From Mixta calida (GTDB taxonomy: Bacteria; Pseudomonadota; Gammaproteobacteria; Enterobacterales; Enterobacteriaceae), in contig NZ_CP026378.1 in assembly GCF_002953215.1 (NCBI RefSeq), positions 3,392,540 to 3,456,539 of the forward strand: a stretch of 64,000 nt of DNA, given 5' to 3'. Position numbers and translations under genes: made by a program. Numbering within the stretch: the first letter of the stretch is position 1; each line of letters starts with the position of its first letter. The notes beneath the pieces are model-generated. The model made no database searches. It was not told the DNA's origin and saw nothing but the letters and a program-made list of their open reading frames with translations. Of the stretch, positions 1 to 8,889 are shown piece after piece.

Positions 1-233
1 CGGGTAAGTATCACGCTCTGCTTTGCGCGGTTATAAAGCAGCAGCGTCGCGCCGTTGCCGCGATCGTAAACTTCGCGGCTCTGGCGCTGCCATTCCCCGT
101 CCCGTCGCCGGAAATCAAACGTGTATTTCTTCAGTAAATACCAGTCGTCGGATAGCGTTTTGCTTTCTACAATTCGCACCTCCGCCTGTCTGTTGCCTGT
201 CAGGTTACCCGTTTCTGCATGTTTTACTGGCAT
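1..233 (-). CDS. nudK: GDP-mannose pyrophosphatase NudK, N-terminal part (runs off the window)
   Basis: Reads in from 233 towards base 1 and is cut by the window edge, so only 77 codons are present. The product resembles the start of E. coli NudK (YffH), a Nudix hydrolase that cleaves GDP-mannose and related nucleotide sugars. The most telling stretch is [15 protein letters not shown] near residues 49-63, which precedes the Nudix fold in that family; the Nudix box itself lies outside the window. The ATG at 231-233 is preceded at a 6-nt spacing by AGGAGGT, an excellent ribosome binding site. It is divergent from the DeoR-type regulator at 319 with 85 bp between them. Identity rests on remembered similarity of the N-terminus only. 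Confidence 0.8.
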   Translation of the reverse strand, partial: MPVKHAETGNLTGNRQAEVRIVESKTLSDDWYLLKKYTFDFRRRDGEWQRQSREVYDRGNGATLLLYNRAKQSVILT

Positions 234-318
234 GGACGCACCTCCTTCGGTAATATGCGCACTATATCGTGCAAAAACATGCATACTCAAGAATTTTCGT
301 GCAATTAAGAAGAAACCT

Positions 319-1074
319 ATGCTGACCTCACAACGTAAACAACTCATCCTGCAAAAGCTCGCCGCCGACGGCCAGGTGCTGTCGAAAATGCTGAGCGAAG
401 AATTCAACGTTTCCGAAGATACGATCCGTCGCGATCTGCGCGAGCTTTCCGCCGAAGGGTTGTTGCAACGGGTGCATGGCGGCGCGCTGCCGGCCTCCGC
501 CGCCGCCGCCACCTTCTCCGAGCGGAAAAATCTGCGTCTGGACGCCAAGCGCGCCATTGCGAAAAGGGCCGCGGCGCTGATCGAGCCGGGTCAGGTGGTC
601 ATGATCGACGGCGGCACCACCACCGCCGAGCTGATTACCTTTTTGCCGCACAGCCTGCAAATTACCGTGGTGACGCACAGCCCCGGCATTGCGCTGGGCC
701 TGGCGGATCACCCGCTGATCGACGTGATCATGATCGGTGGACGCCTGTTCAGGCATTCGCTGGTGGCGGTCGGCGCGGCGGCGATCGAAAACGTGGCTAA
801 CGTGCGGGCGGATATCTTTTTTATGGGCGTGACCGGCATTCACGCCGAGGCGGGATTAAGCACCGGCGACTATGAAGAATCCTGCATTAAACGGGCTTTT
901 GCCGGCAAGGCGGCGGAAACCGTGGTCATGGCCTCGCCGGAGAAGCTCAATACCGCCTCGGCCTGGGTTATCGGCGATCTGGCGCTGATCAATACAATGA
1001 TTGTGGAAAGCGATACCGATGAACATCTGCTGACGCCCTTTATCGAGAAAGGGGTCACGGTAATTAAAGCGTGA
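319..1074 (+). CDS. DeoR/GlpR-family transcriptional regulator
   Basis: A 251-aa protein with the two-domain layout of the DeoR family. The N-terminal winged helix-turn-helix covers about residues 5-57 and contains the signature [11 protein letters not shown] (about 33-43) followed by RVHGGA (51-56). The C-terminal DeoRC sensor domain (about 75-230) has the phosphosugar-binding type motif DGGTTT at 97-102. Regulators of this family usually repress sugar-phosphate catabolic genes and are released by a phosphorylated intermediate. The open frame extends upstream, but the ATG at 319 gives the family-typical start [11 protein letters not shown]. No sugar operon lies beside it, so its target cannot be inferred; the divergent neighbour is nudK. 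I do not recognise a specific orthologue. Confidence 0.88.
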   Translation: MLTSQRKQLILQKLAADGQVLSKMLSEEFNVSEDTIRRDLRELSAEGLLQRVHGGALPASAAAATFSERKNLRLDAKRAIAKRAAALIEPGQVVMIDGGTTTAELITFLPHSLQITVVTHSPGIALGLADHPLIDVIMIGGRLFRHSLVAVGAAAIENVANVRADIFFMGVTGIHAEAGLSTGDYEESCIKRAFAGKAAETVVMASPEKLNTASAWVIGDLALINTMIVESDTDEHLLTPFIEKGVTVIKA

Positions 1075-1148
1075 CGCGCTGCGGCCGAATGGCGGCAGCC
1101 GCCCGATGTTAATGCGTCAGCGCAAAAGCGCGGACGAACGTGACCTGG

Positions 1149-1532
1149 TTAATGCGCGCGACTGCGTCCGGCGCGTTTTTTGCCGTTGTCGGCGCGCTTC
1201 GCGGCGTCAATCGCCGATCGTATCCACTCCGCCAGCGCCTCCTGGTCTTCCAGCAGCGCGTCGGGCAGGGTGTAAAAAGACAGCTCAACCGATTTGACCG
1301 CGCCATCCGCGCCGCGCCGGGCGTAGGTGAAGGGTTCGCAGCCAGCGGCGATAAAGCGGCTGCGGTTATGCGCATCGGTTTTGAGAAACACCACGCCCGC
1401 CGGGTCAATCAGCAGCACCATCAGGCCGTCATAAAACAGCGCGGTGCAGCCAAACATGCGGCGGACGGCGAAGCGCCCCAGCGGGGCGATCTGATCAAGA
1501 ATAAACTGTGTGGTTTCATCATAAACGGGCAT
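1149..1532 (-). CDS. TfoX N-terminal domain protein
   Basis: A 127-aa protein matching the TfoX_N family: an N-terminal helix, the conserved RRMFG motif at about residues 24-28, then an alternating strand pattern with the LFYDGLMVLLID and VVFLKTD segments. Family members are small and mostly uncharacterised; the name comes from the competence regulator TfoX, but single-domain proteins like this one have no established role in competence. The C-terminus is a short basic tail rich in Lys and Arg. The start at 1532 is chosen because AGGAGG sits just upstream; a longer in-frame start at 1565 has no such site. It follows the fhuE-like gene in the same direction, separated by an 11-bp-stem hairpin. 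Confidence 0.75.
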   Translation of the reverse strand: MPVYDETTQFILDQIAPLGRFAVRRMFGCTALFYDGLMVLLIDPAGVVFLKTDAHNRSRFIAAGCEPFTYARRGADGAVKSVELSFYTLPDALLEDQEALAEWIRSAIDAAKRADNGKKRAGRSRAH

Positions 1533-1549
1533 CGCTTCCTCCTGCGCTT

Positions 1550-1582
1550 GCGCAACGACCGCCAACGTGCCGGTCGTTGCGC
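1550..1582. terminator. Strong GC hairpin between the fhuE-like gene and the TfoX-N gene
   Basis: GCGCAACGACC at 1550-1560 and GGTCGTTGCGC at 1572-1582 form a perfect 11-bp stem with an 11-nt loop. On the minus strand it lies 28 nt after the receptor stop codon and just before the ribosome binding site of the next gene. It has no U-tract, so it may be an mRNA-stabilising or processing element and not a true intrinsic terminator. Confidence 0.5.
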
Positions 1583-1609
1583 TTTAGCGCCAGTGTAGCC
1601 CGTTATTCA

Positions 1610-3817
1610 TCAGAAGCTATAGTTCGCCGTAACGGTCACATTGCGCGGCGCGCCGTAGACCACATACTGACTGACGCTGGTGTCATATTTCTTATCAAGC
1701 AAGTTGTTGAGGTTCGCCTGCACCGACAGCTGCCTGGTCACCTGATAACGGCCAAACAGATTAACCAGCGCATAGCTGCCCTGCCCGGCATGCCAGGTGC
1801 CGTTGCCTTCCGGCGCGCTGACATTCTGCCAAACCTTGTTCTGCCAGTTCACCCCGCCGCCGACGGTGAGGTCGCGCAGCGCGGGCGGCGTCCAGGCGGC
1901 GAACAGCTTGACGCTGGTGCGCGGCTGGGTGGGGTTGATCGCATTGCCGTCGCCATCTTCCGCCACGTAGCGCGTAGCGCCGAGCGTCATTTGCAGGTCG
2001 TCGGTTACCGCGCCGTTGATCTCAAACTCCACCCCTTTGCTCACCGTGCCATGCGTGGCGAAGTAAGCGTATTCCTGGGTACCGGGAATAAGGAGGCTGG
2101 TGCTTTGTCCCACATTGTCCTGCTCAATGCGGAACACCGACATGGACGTGGTAACGCGGCTGTTCAGCCAGTCCGCCTTCACGCCCGCCTCGTAGTTTTT
2201 ACCGGTGACCGGCGCAAGGTAGCTGCCGTTGATATCGCGATAAGTCTGCGGATTGAAGATCGAGGTGTAGCTGGCGTAGGCGGACCAGGCGTCATTGATG
2301 TCGTAAATCAGCCCGGCGTAAGGCGTAATGCGGTTCTTCTCCACATTCTGCGTCAGCGTGCTGGCGCTCCACTGGGTGTAGCGGGCGCCAAGAATCAGAT
2401 GCAGCGGATCGGCCAGCGAAACACGCGTCGCGGTATAGGCCGATTTCTGGTGGATGGTGTCTTCCTGCGCCAGGCTCAGCGGCCCCCAGGCGGTTTCCGG
2501 GAAGCTGCCGTTCCAGTTATTGAAATTGCCCACCTCGTCCGCCGACAGGTTGGCGAAGGTGCTCATATAGAGGTTGTGCTGACGGCTGTAGCTGACGCCC
2601 GTCATCAGCTCATGCTGACGACCAAAGAGTTCGTAAGGGCCGCTGGCGAAGGCGTCAAGGGCGTGCACTTTACGCTTGCCGGTGTTGTAGCCGGTGCCGC
2701 CAACTACCGGATAGTTGGGATAAGCACTGACGCCGATGCCGCTGTTTTTATCGAAGAAGCCGTCGATATAGAGCATCTTGCTGTCGAGTTCGGTTTCGGT
2801 GTGGGTGCCGTTCAGAGTGAACTGCCAGCCGCTGTCGAAACGCTGCGTCAGGGTGGCGAAGACTTTTCTCGACTGCTTATCGCTCCGGGCCCAGTCTGGC
2901 GCGGTACTGTCGCTGCGATCGTAGTCGGTTTTACTGTGGTCAGTGTACCAGCGCGGCAGGCCGCCCCACGGCGGGCTGTCGGCGTTGGTTTCCTGATAGT
3001 CGTAGCCGACGGACAGAGTGGTGGAGTCAGTGAGATCGGCATCCACCACGCCGTAGATGAATTTCTTATTGGCGCTGTAGCGATCGATATAGCTGTCATT
3101 ATCCTGGTAGCCGGCGATCAGGCGTCCGCGCACGTTGCCGGAATCGGTCAGCGGCGCCGAGAGATCGAGAACGTAACGCTGCTTGTCCCAGCTGCCGTAG
3201 CTGGCGGAGACATTGCCGACAAATTCGCGGCTGTCGGCGTGCTTGCGCACCATGTTAATCGCCGCCGATGGGTTGCCCGTGCCGGTCATCAACCCGGTCG
3301 CGCCGCGCACCACTTCGATGCGATCGTAAATGGACGTATCGGCCGCGGAGTCGCCGAGGTTCCAGCGTTCCTCAAACACGGTGGGAATGCCGTCCACCAT
3401 GTAGTTATCAATCATAAAACCGCGCGAATAGAAGGTGCTACGGTCGAAATCCGCCACGCTTTCGCTCACGCCGGTGGTGTTCTTCAGCACATCGCCCAGC
3501 GTTTGCAGCTGCTGATCCTGCATGCGCTGCTTGCTGATGATACTGACGGACTGCGGAATTTCGCGTGCGGTTAAGGTCATTTTGGCGCCCGCCTGGGTAA
3601 CCGGCACGCTGTAGTCGCTCGCCTGGGTATTGTCGGCGCTGTCGCCTGACGCTTCCACCACCAGCGTTTCCTCTTTCGCCGCCTCAGCGGCAACGGCGGC
3701 TGGCGCATGCAGTGCAATGGCCACCAGCGCGGCAAGCGGCGTTAAAAGCAGAGCGGTCTGTTTCCCTGCTGCGGAGCCGGCAACGCGCCCTTCCCTGATA
3801 CTGTTAGAAAAAACCAT
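1610..3817 (-). CDS. fhuE: TonB-dependent siderophore receptor, FhuE-like
   Basis: A 735-aa outer-membrane receptor. A signal peptide occupies about residues 1-43 (basic start, hydrophobic core, AVAA end), followed by the TonB box ETLVV at about 50-54. The plug domain follows, with the DVLKNTTGVS and GATGLMTGTGNPSAAINMVRK signatures, then a 22-strand type barrel ending in a C-terminal Phe (ANYSF), as expected for BAM-dependent insertion. The family imports ferric hydroxamates; length and plug sequence fit FhuE, the ferric-coprogen/rhodotorulate receptor, best, but substrate cannot be fixed from sequence. The ATG at 3817 is preferred over a longer frame from 3874 because GAAGGTG precedes it and it starts directly before the signal peptide. 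A candidate Fur site lies upstream at 3998-4012. Confidence 0.85.
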   Translation of the reverse strand: MVFSNSIREGRVAGSAAGKQTALLLTPLAALVAIALHAPAAVAAEAAKEETLVVEASGDSADNTQASDYSVPVTQAGAKMTLTAREIPQSVSIISKQRMQDQQLQTLGDVLKNTTGVSESVADFDRSTFYSRGFMIDNYMVDGIPTVFEERWNLGDSAADTSIYDRIEVVRGATGLMTGTGNPSAAINMVRKHADSREFVGNVSASYGSWDKQRYVLDLSAPLTDSGNVRGRLIAGYQDNDSYIDRYSANKKFIYGVVDADLTDSTTLSVGYDYQETNADSPPWGGLPRWYTDHSKTDYDRSDSTAPDWARSDKQSRKVFATLTQRFDSGWQFTLNGTHTETELDSKMLYIDGFFDKNSGIGVSAYPNYPVVGGTGYNTGKRKVHALDAFASGPYELFGRQHELMTGVSYSRQHNLYMSTFANLSADEVGNFNNWNGSFPETAWGPLSLAQEDTIHQKSAYTATRVSLADPLHLILGARYTQWSASTLTQNVEKNRITPYAGLIYDINDAWSAYASYTSIFNPQTYRDINGSYLAPVTGKNYEAGVKADWLNSRVTTSMSVFRIEQDNVGQSTSLLIPGTQEYAYFATHGTVSKGVEFEINGAVTDDLQMTLGATRYVAEDGDGNAINPTQPRTSVKLFAAWTPPALRDLTVGGGVNWQNKVWQNVSAPEGNGTWHAGQGSYALVNLFGRYQVTRQLSVQANLNNLLDKKYDTSVSQYVVYGAPRNVTVTANYSF

Positions 3818-3997
3818 TTTTTCACCTTCGCGAGATTTTATTATTGTCTGCTGCGAGACGCGTTCCGCTTCCAACAGGAGAGGCGTTCATCCTTCGCGCA
3901 TCTATCCCTGAGCCAACAGCCACTGCTGGCATAGTAAAAGTCTCTGAAACGGCGGTAATGAACGACAGCGCAAGCAGCTTACCGTTAGTATTGCGAA

Positions 3998-4012
3998 TGA
4001 GAACTTTAATCA
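3998..4012. promoter_or_regulatory. Candidate Fur box upstream of the siderophore receptor
   Basis: TGAGAACTTTAATCA matches 10 of the 14 defined positions of the 7-1-7 Fur palindrome TGATAATnATTATCA. It lies about 180 bp upstream of the receptor start inside an AT-rich patch. Fur control is expected for this receptor family. The distance implies a long leader or an additional promoter closer in. Confidence 0.45.
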
Positions 4013-4262
4013 TTTCCATTCATAGTGTAAATGAATATTAATGGCGGTTTAGCAAACGATCGCACAGGAGTATTCGCGCTATTGAACGCAGCGGTATGAC
4101 AGAAATGAAATCTGGAGGACTGCTAAAAGACGCAGCGGTATCTTGACCGATGCGAGAAGAAAACAGGATGCACGGTCTCGCTTCTGCTTTTGACTTTTTG
4201 TGTGTTGTAACTAATAGCGGAATCCGAGATGCAGCGAGACCAATACGCGGCGTGGCTTGCAT

Positions 4263-4287
4263 AAAAGCCCGACAGCGCTGCCGGGCT
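4263..4287 (-). terminator. Terminator of the yehS transcript
   Basis: Minus-strand hairpin with arms AGCCCG / CGGGCT and a further inner palindrome around GCGC (one internal mismatch), followed on the minus strand by TTTTATGC. It lies about 50 nt after the yehS stop codon. Confidence 0.6.
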
Positions 4288-4336
4288 CTTATGCGACAAA
4301 ATAAGATGATGAGGAAAAATCAGTCTCAAGCCGATG

Positions 4337-4801
4337 TCAGGCCGGACGCAGACGGGCGGTTAAGCCGCGCAGGAAATAGCGCAGGAACTGATCGCCGCAC
4401 TCGCGGTAGTTTTTATGCTCCGGCGCACGCATCATGGCGGTGATTTCCGACATGGAGATGCGGAACTGCTGAGCGGTGAGAATATCGAGAATATCGTCAG
4501 TTTTTAACGCAAAGGCGACGCGCAGCTTTTTAAGGATAATATTGTTGTTGATGCGACGCTCCACCTTCAGCGGCGGCATGCTCTCATCTTTACCGCGTTT
4601 GTGGTAAATCAGGCCGTTTAAAAAGCAGCTCATCACCACGTCCGGGCAGGGGGCGAAGCCCTCTTCCTCTTCTTTCAGCACGTAGCTGGCCACCTGCTCC
4701 GCCGACACCGCGGTATCGGCCAGCGCCAGGATCGCGACCATCTCGTTATTGTTCAGCTTCAGCATGTAGCGCAGGCTACGCAGCACATCGTTATTCATCA
4801 T
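4337..4801 (-). CDS. yehS: DUF1456 family protein YehS
   Basis: A 154-aa protein closely resembling E. coli YehS, built from two copies of the DUF1456 unit (about residues 1-75 and 85-154). Shared landmarks are NGLIYHKRGKDESMPPL, the ERRINNNIILKKLRVAF stretch and the near C-terminal HKNYRECGDQFLRYFLRGL. No biochemical function is established. The gene follows btsR in the same direction, 71 nt downstream, which is the conserved yehS-yehT-yehU order, so it is probably cotranscribed with the pyruvate-sensing system. Two adjacent ATG codons (4799-4801 and 4796-4798) could serve as start; GGAAG precedes both. Confidence 0.9.
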   Translation of the reverse strand: MMNNDVLRSLRYMLKLNNNEMVAILALADTAVSAEQVASYVLKEEEEGFAPCPDVVMSCFLNGLIYHKRGKDESMPPLKVERRINNNIILKKLRVAFALKTDDILDILTAQQFRISMSEITAMMRAPEHKNYRECGDQFLRYFLRGLTARLRPA

Positions 4802-4872
4802 CGCGATCTTCCTCGCCCTTCCGGTATTCAAAGCGGGCAGTATAGCGATCTCTGCGCTGATGACGAGCAAAA

Positions 4873-5601
4873 CTACGCGCTTTTCAGCCCCAGCGCCTCT
4901 TTCAGGCTTTTCAGATAACGGCGGCTGACCGGCACCTTCTGCCCGCTGCGCAGCAGCAGCTCCGCCTGACCGTTTTCCAGTAAGCGGATCTCTCTCAGGT
5001 GTGCCATATTCACCAGATATTGCCGGTGACAGCGCATCAGCGGCGTACGGCACGCCAGCGTACGCAGCGTCAGTTCGGTGAACCCTTCGGTGCCGTCGAT
5101 GCTGGTGACGAAAACGCCGCTGAGCCGACTGCTGACGCAGGCCACCTCCGCCATCGGCAGCAGCCAGATGCGGCTGTGGCCGCAGCACGGAATAAACTTC
5201 AGCGCCTGCTGGTTTTCCGGCAGCAGCGCAACATTCTGTTCGCCGCGTTCGTGACGCAGCCGCGCCAGCGTTTTCGCCAGGCGCCCCGTCTCTACCGGCT
5301 TCAGCAGGTAGTCGAAGGCGTGCTCCTCGAACGCGCGCACCGCATACTCATCGAAGGCGGTGAGAAACACGATATGGAGACGCTGCTCCACATCCAGCAT
5401 GCCCGCCATCTCCAGGCCAGAAATGCGCGGCATCTGAATATCCAGAAACAGCACGTCGGGGCGCAGTCGGTGAACCGCGCCGATCGCCTCAACCGCATTG
5501 GCGCACTCGCCGACAATGGCGATATCCTCTTCCTGTTCCAGCAGCACGCGCAGGTTTTCCCGCGCCAGCGGCTCATCATCCACAATCAGCACCGTTAACA
5601 C
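4873..5601 (-). CDS. btsR: LytTR-type response regulator BtsR (YehT)
   Basis: A 242-aa response regulator. The receiver domain (about 1-120) has the acidic pocket D8/D9, the phospho-acceptor D54 in FLDIQMPR and the conserved Lys in LLKPVE. The C-terminal LytTR DNA-binding domain covers about 140-240 and includes CHRQYLVN and [11 protein letters not shown]. In E. coli BtsR is paired with BtsS and activates btsT, a high-affinity pyruvate/H+ symporter, when pyruvate appears and nutrients fall; btsT is not in this window. The start overlaps the end of btsS by 7 nt, showing translational coupling. Confidence 0.95.
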   Translation of the reverse strand: MLTVLIVDDEPLARENLRVLLEQEEDIAIVGECANAVEAIGAVHRLRPDVLFLDIQMPRISGLEMAGMLDVEQRLHIVFLTAFDEYAVRAFEEHAFDYLLKPVETGRLAKTLARLRHERGEQNVALLPENQQALKFIPCCGHSRIWLLPMAEVACVSSRLSGVFVTSIDGTEGFTELTLRTLACRTPLMRCHRQYLVNMAHLREIRLLENGQAELLLRSGQKVPVSRRYLKSLKEALGLKSA

Positions 5602-7283
5602 AGCTTCTCCTCCAGCGGCAGACGCAGGGTTACGCAGGTGAACCGCTCCGGCTCGCAGCGGACGCTGATGCCGCAGTCGTCACCGAAGCGGGCGCGCAGG
5701 CGCTTGTCCACCAGGCCCATGCCCAGCCCGCCCGCGCAGCTTTTCTCCTGGTAAAGCCCGGCGTTATCTTTAATCTCCAGCACCAGCCGATCCTGCTGGC
5801 GCGACGCGCTAAGCCAAATTTCGCCGACGCCCAGCAGCTGCGAGGTGCCGTGCTTAATGGCGTTCTCCACAATCGGTTGCAGCGTAAAGGCGGGCAGCCG
5901 CGCCTGCGCCAGCGCATCCGGCACGCTGAGCGTGACTTGCAGACGCGCCTGAAAGCGCGCCTGCTCAATTTGCAGATAGGCGTTCACATGCTCAATCTCA
6001 TCGGCGAGGGTCACCACCTCGTTGGGCCGCTTGAGGTTTTTACGGAAAAAGGTGGAGAGATACTGCACCAGCTGTCCGGCCTGTTCGCTGTCGCGTCGGA
6101 TCACCGCCATCAGCGTATTGAGCGCGTTAAACAGGAAATGCGGGTTAACCTGCGCATGCAGCAGCTTAATCTCCGACTGGGTCAGCAGCGCCTTTTGCCG
6201 TTCATACTGCCCCGCCAGAATCTGGGCGGAGAGCAGTTGCGCGATGCCTTCGCCCAGCGTGCGGTTAATCGAGCTGAACAGCCGGTTTTTCGCCTCGTAA
6301 AGTTTAATAGTGCCAATCACGCGCTGGTTTTCGCCCCGTAGCGGAATGATTAACGTCGATCCCAGTTTGCACTGCGGATGCAGCGAACAGCGGTAAGGTA
6401 CTTCGTTGCCGTCGGCGTAAACCACCTCGCCCTGTTCAATGGCGCGGCGCGTCCAGACGGAAGAGATCGGCCGTCCCGGCAGATGATGATCGCCGCCGAT
6501 GCCGGTAAAGGCCAATAGCTGCTCGCGATCGGTAATCGCCACCGCGCCGATATCCAACTCGCGGTAAAGTACCTGCGCCACCTTCATGCTGTTCTCCTGG
6601 TTAAAGCCCTGACGCAGAATCCCCTCGGTAGAGGCGGCCACCTTCAGCGCGGTAGCGGAAAAGGCGGAGCTGTACTTTTCCAGCATTGCGCGCTTATCCA
6701 GCAGGATGCGCATAAAGAGAGCGGCGCCGACGGTATTGGTGACCATCATCGGCGCCGCGATGCTGGAGACCAGCTTCAGCGCCTCATCGTAAGGCCGCGC
6801 CAGCAGCAAAATGATCGCCATCTGGATGATTTCCGCCGCCAGCGTCACCATCGCCGCGGTCAGCGGATGGAAAACCTGATGGCTGCGGCCGCGCTGGATC
6901 AGCAGGCGGTGCGCCAGGCCGCCCAGCAGCCCTTCGACAATGGTGGAAACCATGCAGCTGACGGCGGTCATGCCGCCCAGCGAATAGCGGTGCAGTCCGC
7001 CGGTCAAGCCCACGAGGCCGCCGACCACCGGACCGCCGAGCAGCCCACCCATTACCGCACCCACCGCGCGCGTGTTGGCGATGGAGTCGGAAACATGCAG
7101 CCCGAACCAGGTGCCCAGCAGGCAGAACACCGAAAACACCACATAACAGAGAAATTTATGCGGCAGCCGCACCGTCACCTGCATCAAAGGAATGAAAAGC
7201 CGGGTTTTGCTCATCAGCCAGGCGATGACCAGAAACACGCACATCTGCTGCAACAGCAGCAGCACCAGGTTAAATTCATACAT
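5595..7283 (-). CDS. btsS: LytS-type sensor histidine kinase BtsS (YehU)
   Basis: A 562-aa inner-membrane kinase. Residues 1 to about 205 form the multi-helix 5TM-5TMR_LYT sensor with Gly-rich turns ([20 protein letters not shown]). A GAF domain follows (about 215-345, containing a Cys pair around [10 protein letters not shown]). The catalytic part has the LytS-family phospho-His motif [11 protein letters not shown] and the N-box IVENAIKHG, ending with a HATPase_c Gly loop ([12 protein letters not shown]). In E. coli the protein is a high-affinity receptor for extracellular pyruvate. It is the promoter-proximal gene of btsS-btsR-yehS. Confidence 0.95.
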   Translation of the reverse strand: MYEFNLVLLLLQQMCVFLVIAWLMSKTRLFIPLMQVTVRLPHKFLCYVVFSVFCLLGTWFGLHVSDSIANTRAVGAVMGGLLGGPVVGGLVGLTGGLHRYSLGGMTAVSCMVSTIVEGLLGGLAHRLLIQRGRSHQVFHPLTAAMVTLAAEIIQMAIILLLARPYDEALKLVSSIAAPMMVTNTVGAALFMRILLDKRAMLEKYSSAFSATALKVAASTEGILRQGFNQENSMKVAQVLYRELDIGAVAITDREQLLAFTGIGGDHHLPGRPISSVWTRRAIEQGEVVYADGNEVPYRCSLHPQCKLGSTLIIPLRGENQRVIGTIKLYEAKNRLFSSINRTLGEGIAQLLSAQILAGQYERQKALLTQSEIKLLHAQVNPHFLFNALNTLMAVIRRDSEQAGQLVQYLSTFFRKNLKRPNEVVTLADEIEHVNAYLQIEQARFQARLQVTLSVPDALAQARLPAFTLQPIVENAIKHGTSQLLGVGEIWLSASRQQDRLVLEIKDNAGLYQEKSCAGGLGMGLVDKRLRARFGDDCGISVRCEPERFTCVTLRLPLEEKLC

Positions 7284-7390
7284 GCCGTTAACCGCGCCTT
7301 ATTGACCAGCGCGCAACATACAGTGCGGAAAGGATTTTTTCTTTGAAGCGCGGCAAAAAACGGAGCGCGCGGGCGCAGGAAAAGCGAATA

Positions 7391-7423
7391 AAAAGGCCGC
7401 CCTGCGCAAACAGCGGCGGCCTG
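7391..7423 (-). terminator. Intrinsic terminator of osmC
   Basis: Arms GGCCGCC and GGCGGCC separated by about 15 nt; on the minus strand the stem is followed by TTTTTATTCGC. It lies just after the osmC stop codon at 7441. Confidence 0.8.
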
Positions 7424-7440
7424 AGAGAAAATGCGTCGAC

Positions 7441-7872
7441 TTAATTTTCCAGACGGTAGTTCAGGGTGATTTCAGCGTTCAGCACCTGCGAAACCGGACA
7501 GCCCGCCTTCGCCTTGTTGATAATTTCATCAAACGCGGCGTTATCGATGCCCGGCAGCTTGACCGTGCTGTCGAGAGCGATTTTGGTGATAGCAAACCCT
7601 TCGCCCTGCTTATCCAGCGAGACGTCCGCCGTGGTGTCGATGCTCTGCGGCGTATGGCCCGCCTGCCCCAGCATCATTGAAAGCGCCATGGAAAAACAGG
7701 CGGCGTGCGCGGCGCCAATCAGTTCTTCGGGATTGGTGCCGGCCTTGTCTTCAAAACGGGTATTGAAACCGTAGGGCTGCTGGCTCAGGGCGCCGCTTTC
7801 GGTAGAGATAGTGCCTTTACCGCTTTTAAGATCGCCTTCCCAATGCGCCTGCCCTTTCTTATGAATGGTCAT
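7441..7872 (-). CDS. osmC: Peroxiredoxin OsmC
   Basis: A 143-aa thiol peroxidase of the OsmC/Ohr family, almost the same length and sequence as E. coli OsmC. The two reactive cysteines are at C59 (HAACFSMAL) and C125 (AGCPVSQV), and the buried NPEELIGAAHA segment is conserved. It reduces organic hydroperoxides in the cytoplasm using reducing power fed through lipoyl proteins in related systems. In E. coli it is induced by osmotic stress and stationary phase; promoters were not resolved here. The ATG at 7872 has GGAGGAAAG immediately upstream, which decides it over longer frames. Confidence 0.95.
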   Translation of the reverse strand: MTIHKKGQAHWEGDLKSGKGTISTESGALSQQPYGFNTRFEDKAGTNPEELIGAAHAACFSMALSMMLGQAGHTPQSIDTTADVSLDKQGEGFAITKIALDSTVKLPGIDNAAFDEIINKAKAGCPVSQVLNAEITLNYRLEN

Positions 7873-8034
7873 CTTTCCTCCTGTTTTGCTGAAATGTACT
7901 ATCAGTATAGTTAGCCTGCTGAGTAACACCCGTCGGCGACTTTCTGCGCGTGACGCGACGGCCAGCGAACCCGCGCCGCCGCGCGCGCGCCGCGCAGGAA
8001 AAAAATGTAACTAACCACAAATCAGGAAGAAACC

Positions 8035-8214
8035 ATGTTCCAGAAAAATGATTTTGTTCAGGCGAAAACCGGCGGTCCAAAAATGCAGGTGCTGCGCGTG
8101 GAGGGCGAAACGCTGTGGTGCGCGCGCATTGACGACGCGGAGAAAAAAGAGATCGAAGTGCCGGCCAGCTCGGTCAATCCTTATCATGAAGATGGCGATT
8201 TCGGCGTCTGCTGA
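8035..8214 (+). CDS. Small DUF2158 (YodC-like) protein, 59 aa
   Basis: A short gene encoding 59 residues. Residues 5-45 carry the features of DUF2158/YodC small proteins: an initial FxxxDxVxxKTGGPKM stretch, then a beta-like segment VLRVEGETLWCARID and a late hydrophobic V-P-S-V motif. No function is known for the family; the fold suggests a small beta barrel. GGAAG lies just upstream of the ATG. It stands between divergently transcribed osmC and co-directional speG (92 nt downstream), with a hairpin at 8223-8244 before speG. Codon use matches neighbouring genes. Confidence 0.7.
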   Translation: MFQKNDFVQAKTGGPKMQVLRVEGETLWCARIDDAEKKEIEVPASSVNPYHEDGDFGVC

Positions 8215-8222
8215 TTGCCCGA

Positions 8223-8244
8223 CAGCCCGCAGCAGAACGGGCTG
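8223..8244 (+). terminator. Hairpin after the DUF2158 gene
   Basis: CAGCCCG (8223-8229) pairs with CGGGCTG (8238-8244) around an 8-nt loop, followed by CTCTCTCGTT. The U-tract is weak, so it may only partly end transcription before speG. Confidence 0.45.
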
Positions 8245-8306
8245 CTCTCTCGTTGCCTGCACGCGAGACGCCGGTGTAAGCCGGCTTTTACTACAAGGAT
8301 GCCGTT

Positions 8307-8855
8307 ATGAGCGTAAAACTACGCCCGCTTGAGCGGGAAGATCTCCATTTCGTACATCAACTGGACAACAATGCCAGCGTGATGCGCTACTGGTTCGAGG
8401 AGCCCTATGAGGCGTTTGTCGAACTCTCCGATCTCTATAACAAGCATATCCACGATCAGAGCGAGCGCCGCTTCGTGGTGGAAAACGACGGCGAAAAAGT
8501 GGGCCTGGTGGAACTGGTAGAGATTAACCATGTGCATCGCCGCGCCGAATTCCAGATCATTATCGATCCAACCCATCAGGGCAAAGGGCTGGCGAGCCAG
8601 GCGGCGAAGCTGGCGATGGACTACGGCTTTTCGGTGCTGAACCTTTATAAGCTCTACCTGATCGTCGATCAGGAGAATGAAAAGGCGATCCATATCTACA
8701 GCAAGCTGGGGTTTGAGATCGAAGGCGTGCTGCGCCACGAATTTTTTATCAACGGCGAATACCGCAATACGATTCGCATGTGCATTTTCCAGCATCAGTA
8801 TCTGGAAAAGCACAAGGCCTCGACCGGCGCGATGGTGAAGCCCACCGCCCAGTAA
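8307..8855 (+). CDS. speG: Spermidine N1-acetyltransferase SpeG
   Basis: A 182-aa GNAT enzyme nearly collinear with E. coli SpeG. It transfers acetyl from acetyl-CoA to spermidine or spermine, limiting polyamine toxicity. The acetyl-CoA pyrophosphate loop is QGKGLA at 91-96, the general-acid Tyr in HIYSKLGF is Y131, and the acidic polyamine site segment WFEEPYEAF is at about 29-37. Family members are cytoplasmic dodecamers. AAGGATG precedes the ATG. No biosynthetic polyamine genes are near. Confidence 0.96.
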   Translation: MSVKLRPLEREDLHFVHQLDNNASVMRYWFEEPYEAFVELSDLYNKHIHDQSERRFVVENDGEKVGLVELVEINHVHRRAEFQIIIDPTHQGKGLASQAAKLAMDYGFSVLNLYKLYLIVDQENEKAIHIYSKLGFEIEGVLRHEFFINGEYRNTIRMCIFQHQYLEKHKASTGAMVKPTAQ

Positions 8856-8860
8856 CGCGC

Positions 8861-8884
8861 CGCGCCGACCGCAACGTCGGCGCG
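8861..8884. terminator. GC-rich hairpin between convergent speG and the lipoprotein gene
   Basis: CGCGCCGAC (8861-8869) and GTCGGCGCG (8876-8884) give a perfect 9-bp stem with a 6-nt loop. It lies 5 nt after speG and 5 nt before the end of the convergent gene, so it could serve both. It has no U-tract on either strand. Confidence 0.5.
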
Positions 8885-8889
8885 GGGGA

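Larger units (their letters stand above)
3818..4336. other. 519-bp intergenic region upstream of the siderophore receptor
   Basis: No convincing gene. It contains the candidate Fur box (3998-4012), an AT-rich patch to about 4042 that probably holds the receptor promoter, and at 4263-4287 the hairpin that ends the yehS transcript. A 65-codon minus-strand frame (4019 down to 3822) begins at the Fur-box patch but lacks a ribosome binding site and recognisable similarity. Confidence 0.5.

Noticed and set aside
1508-3574. 688-codon open frame on the + strand
   Set aside because: It is antisense to the whole siderophore receptor, has no ribosome binding site and its product (Arg, Ala, His, Val rich) resembles no family; a shadow of GC-rich codons.
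3822-4019. 65-codon minus-strand frame upstream of the siderophore receptor
   Set aside because: No ribosome binding site, no recognisable similarity, and not in frame with the receptor; kept only as a remote leader-peptide possibility.
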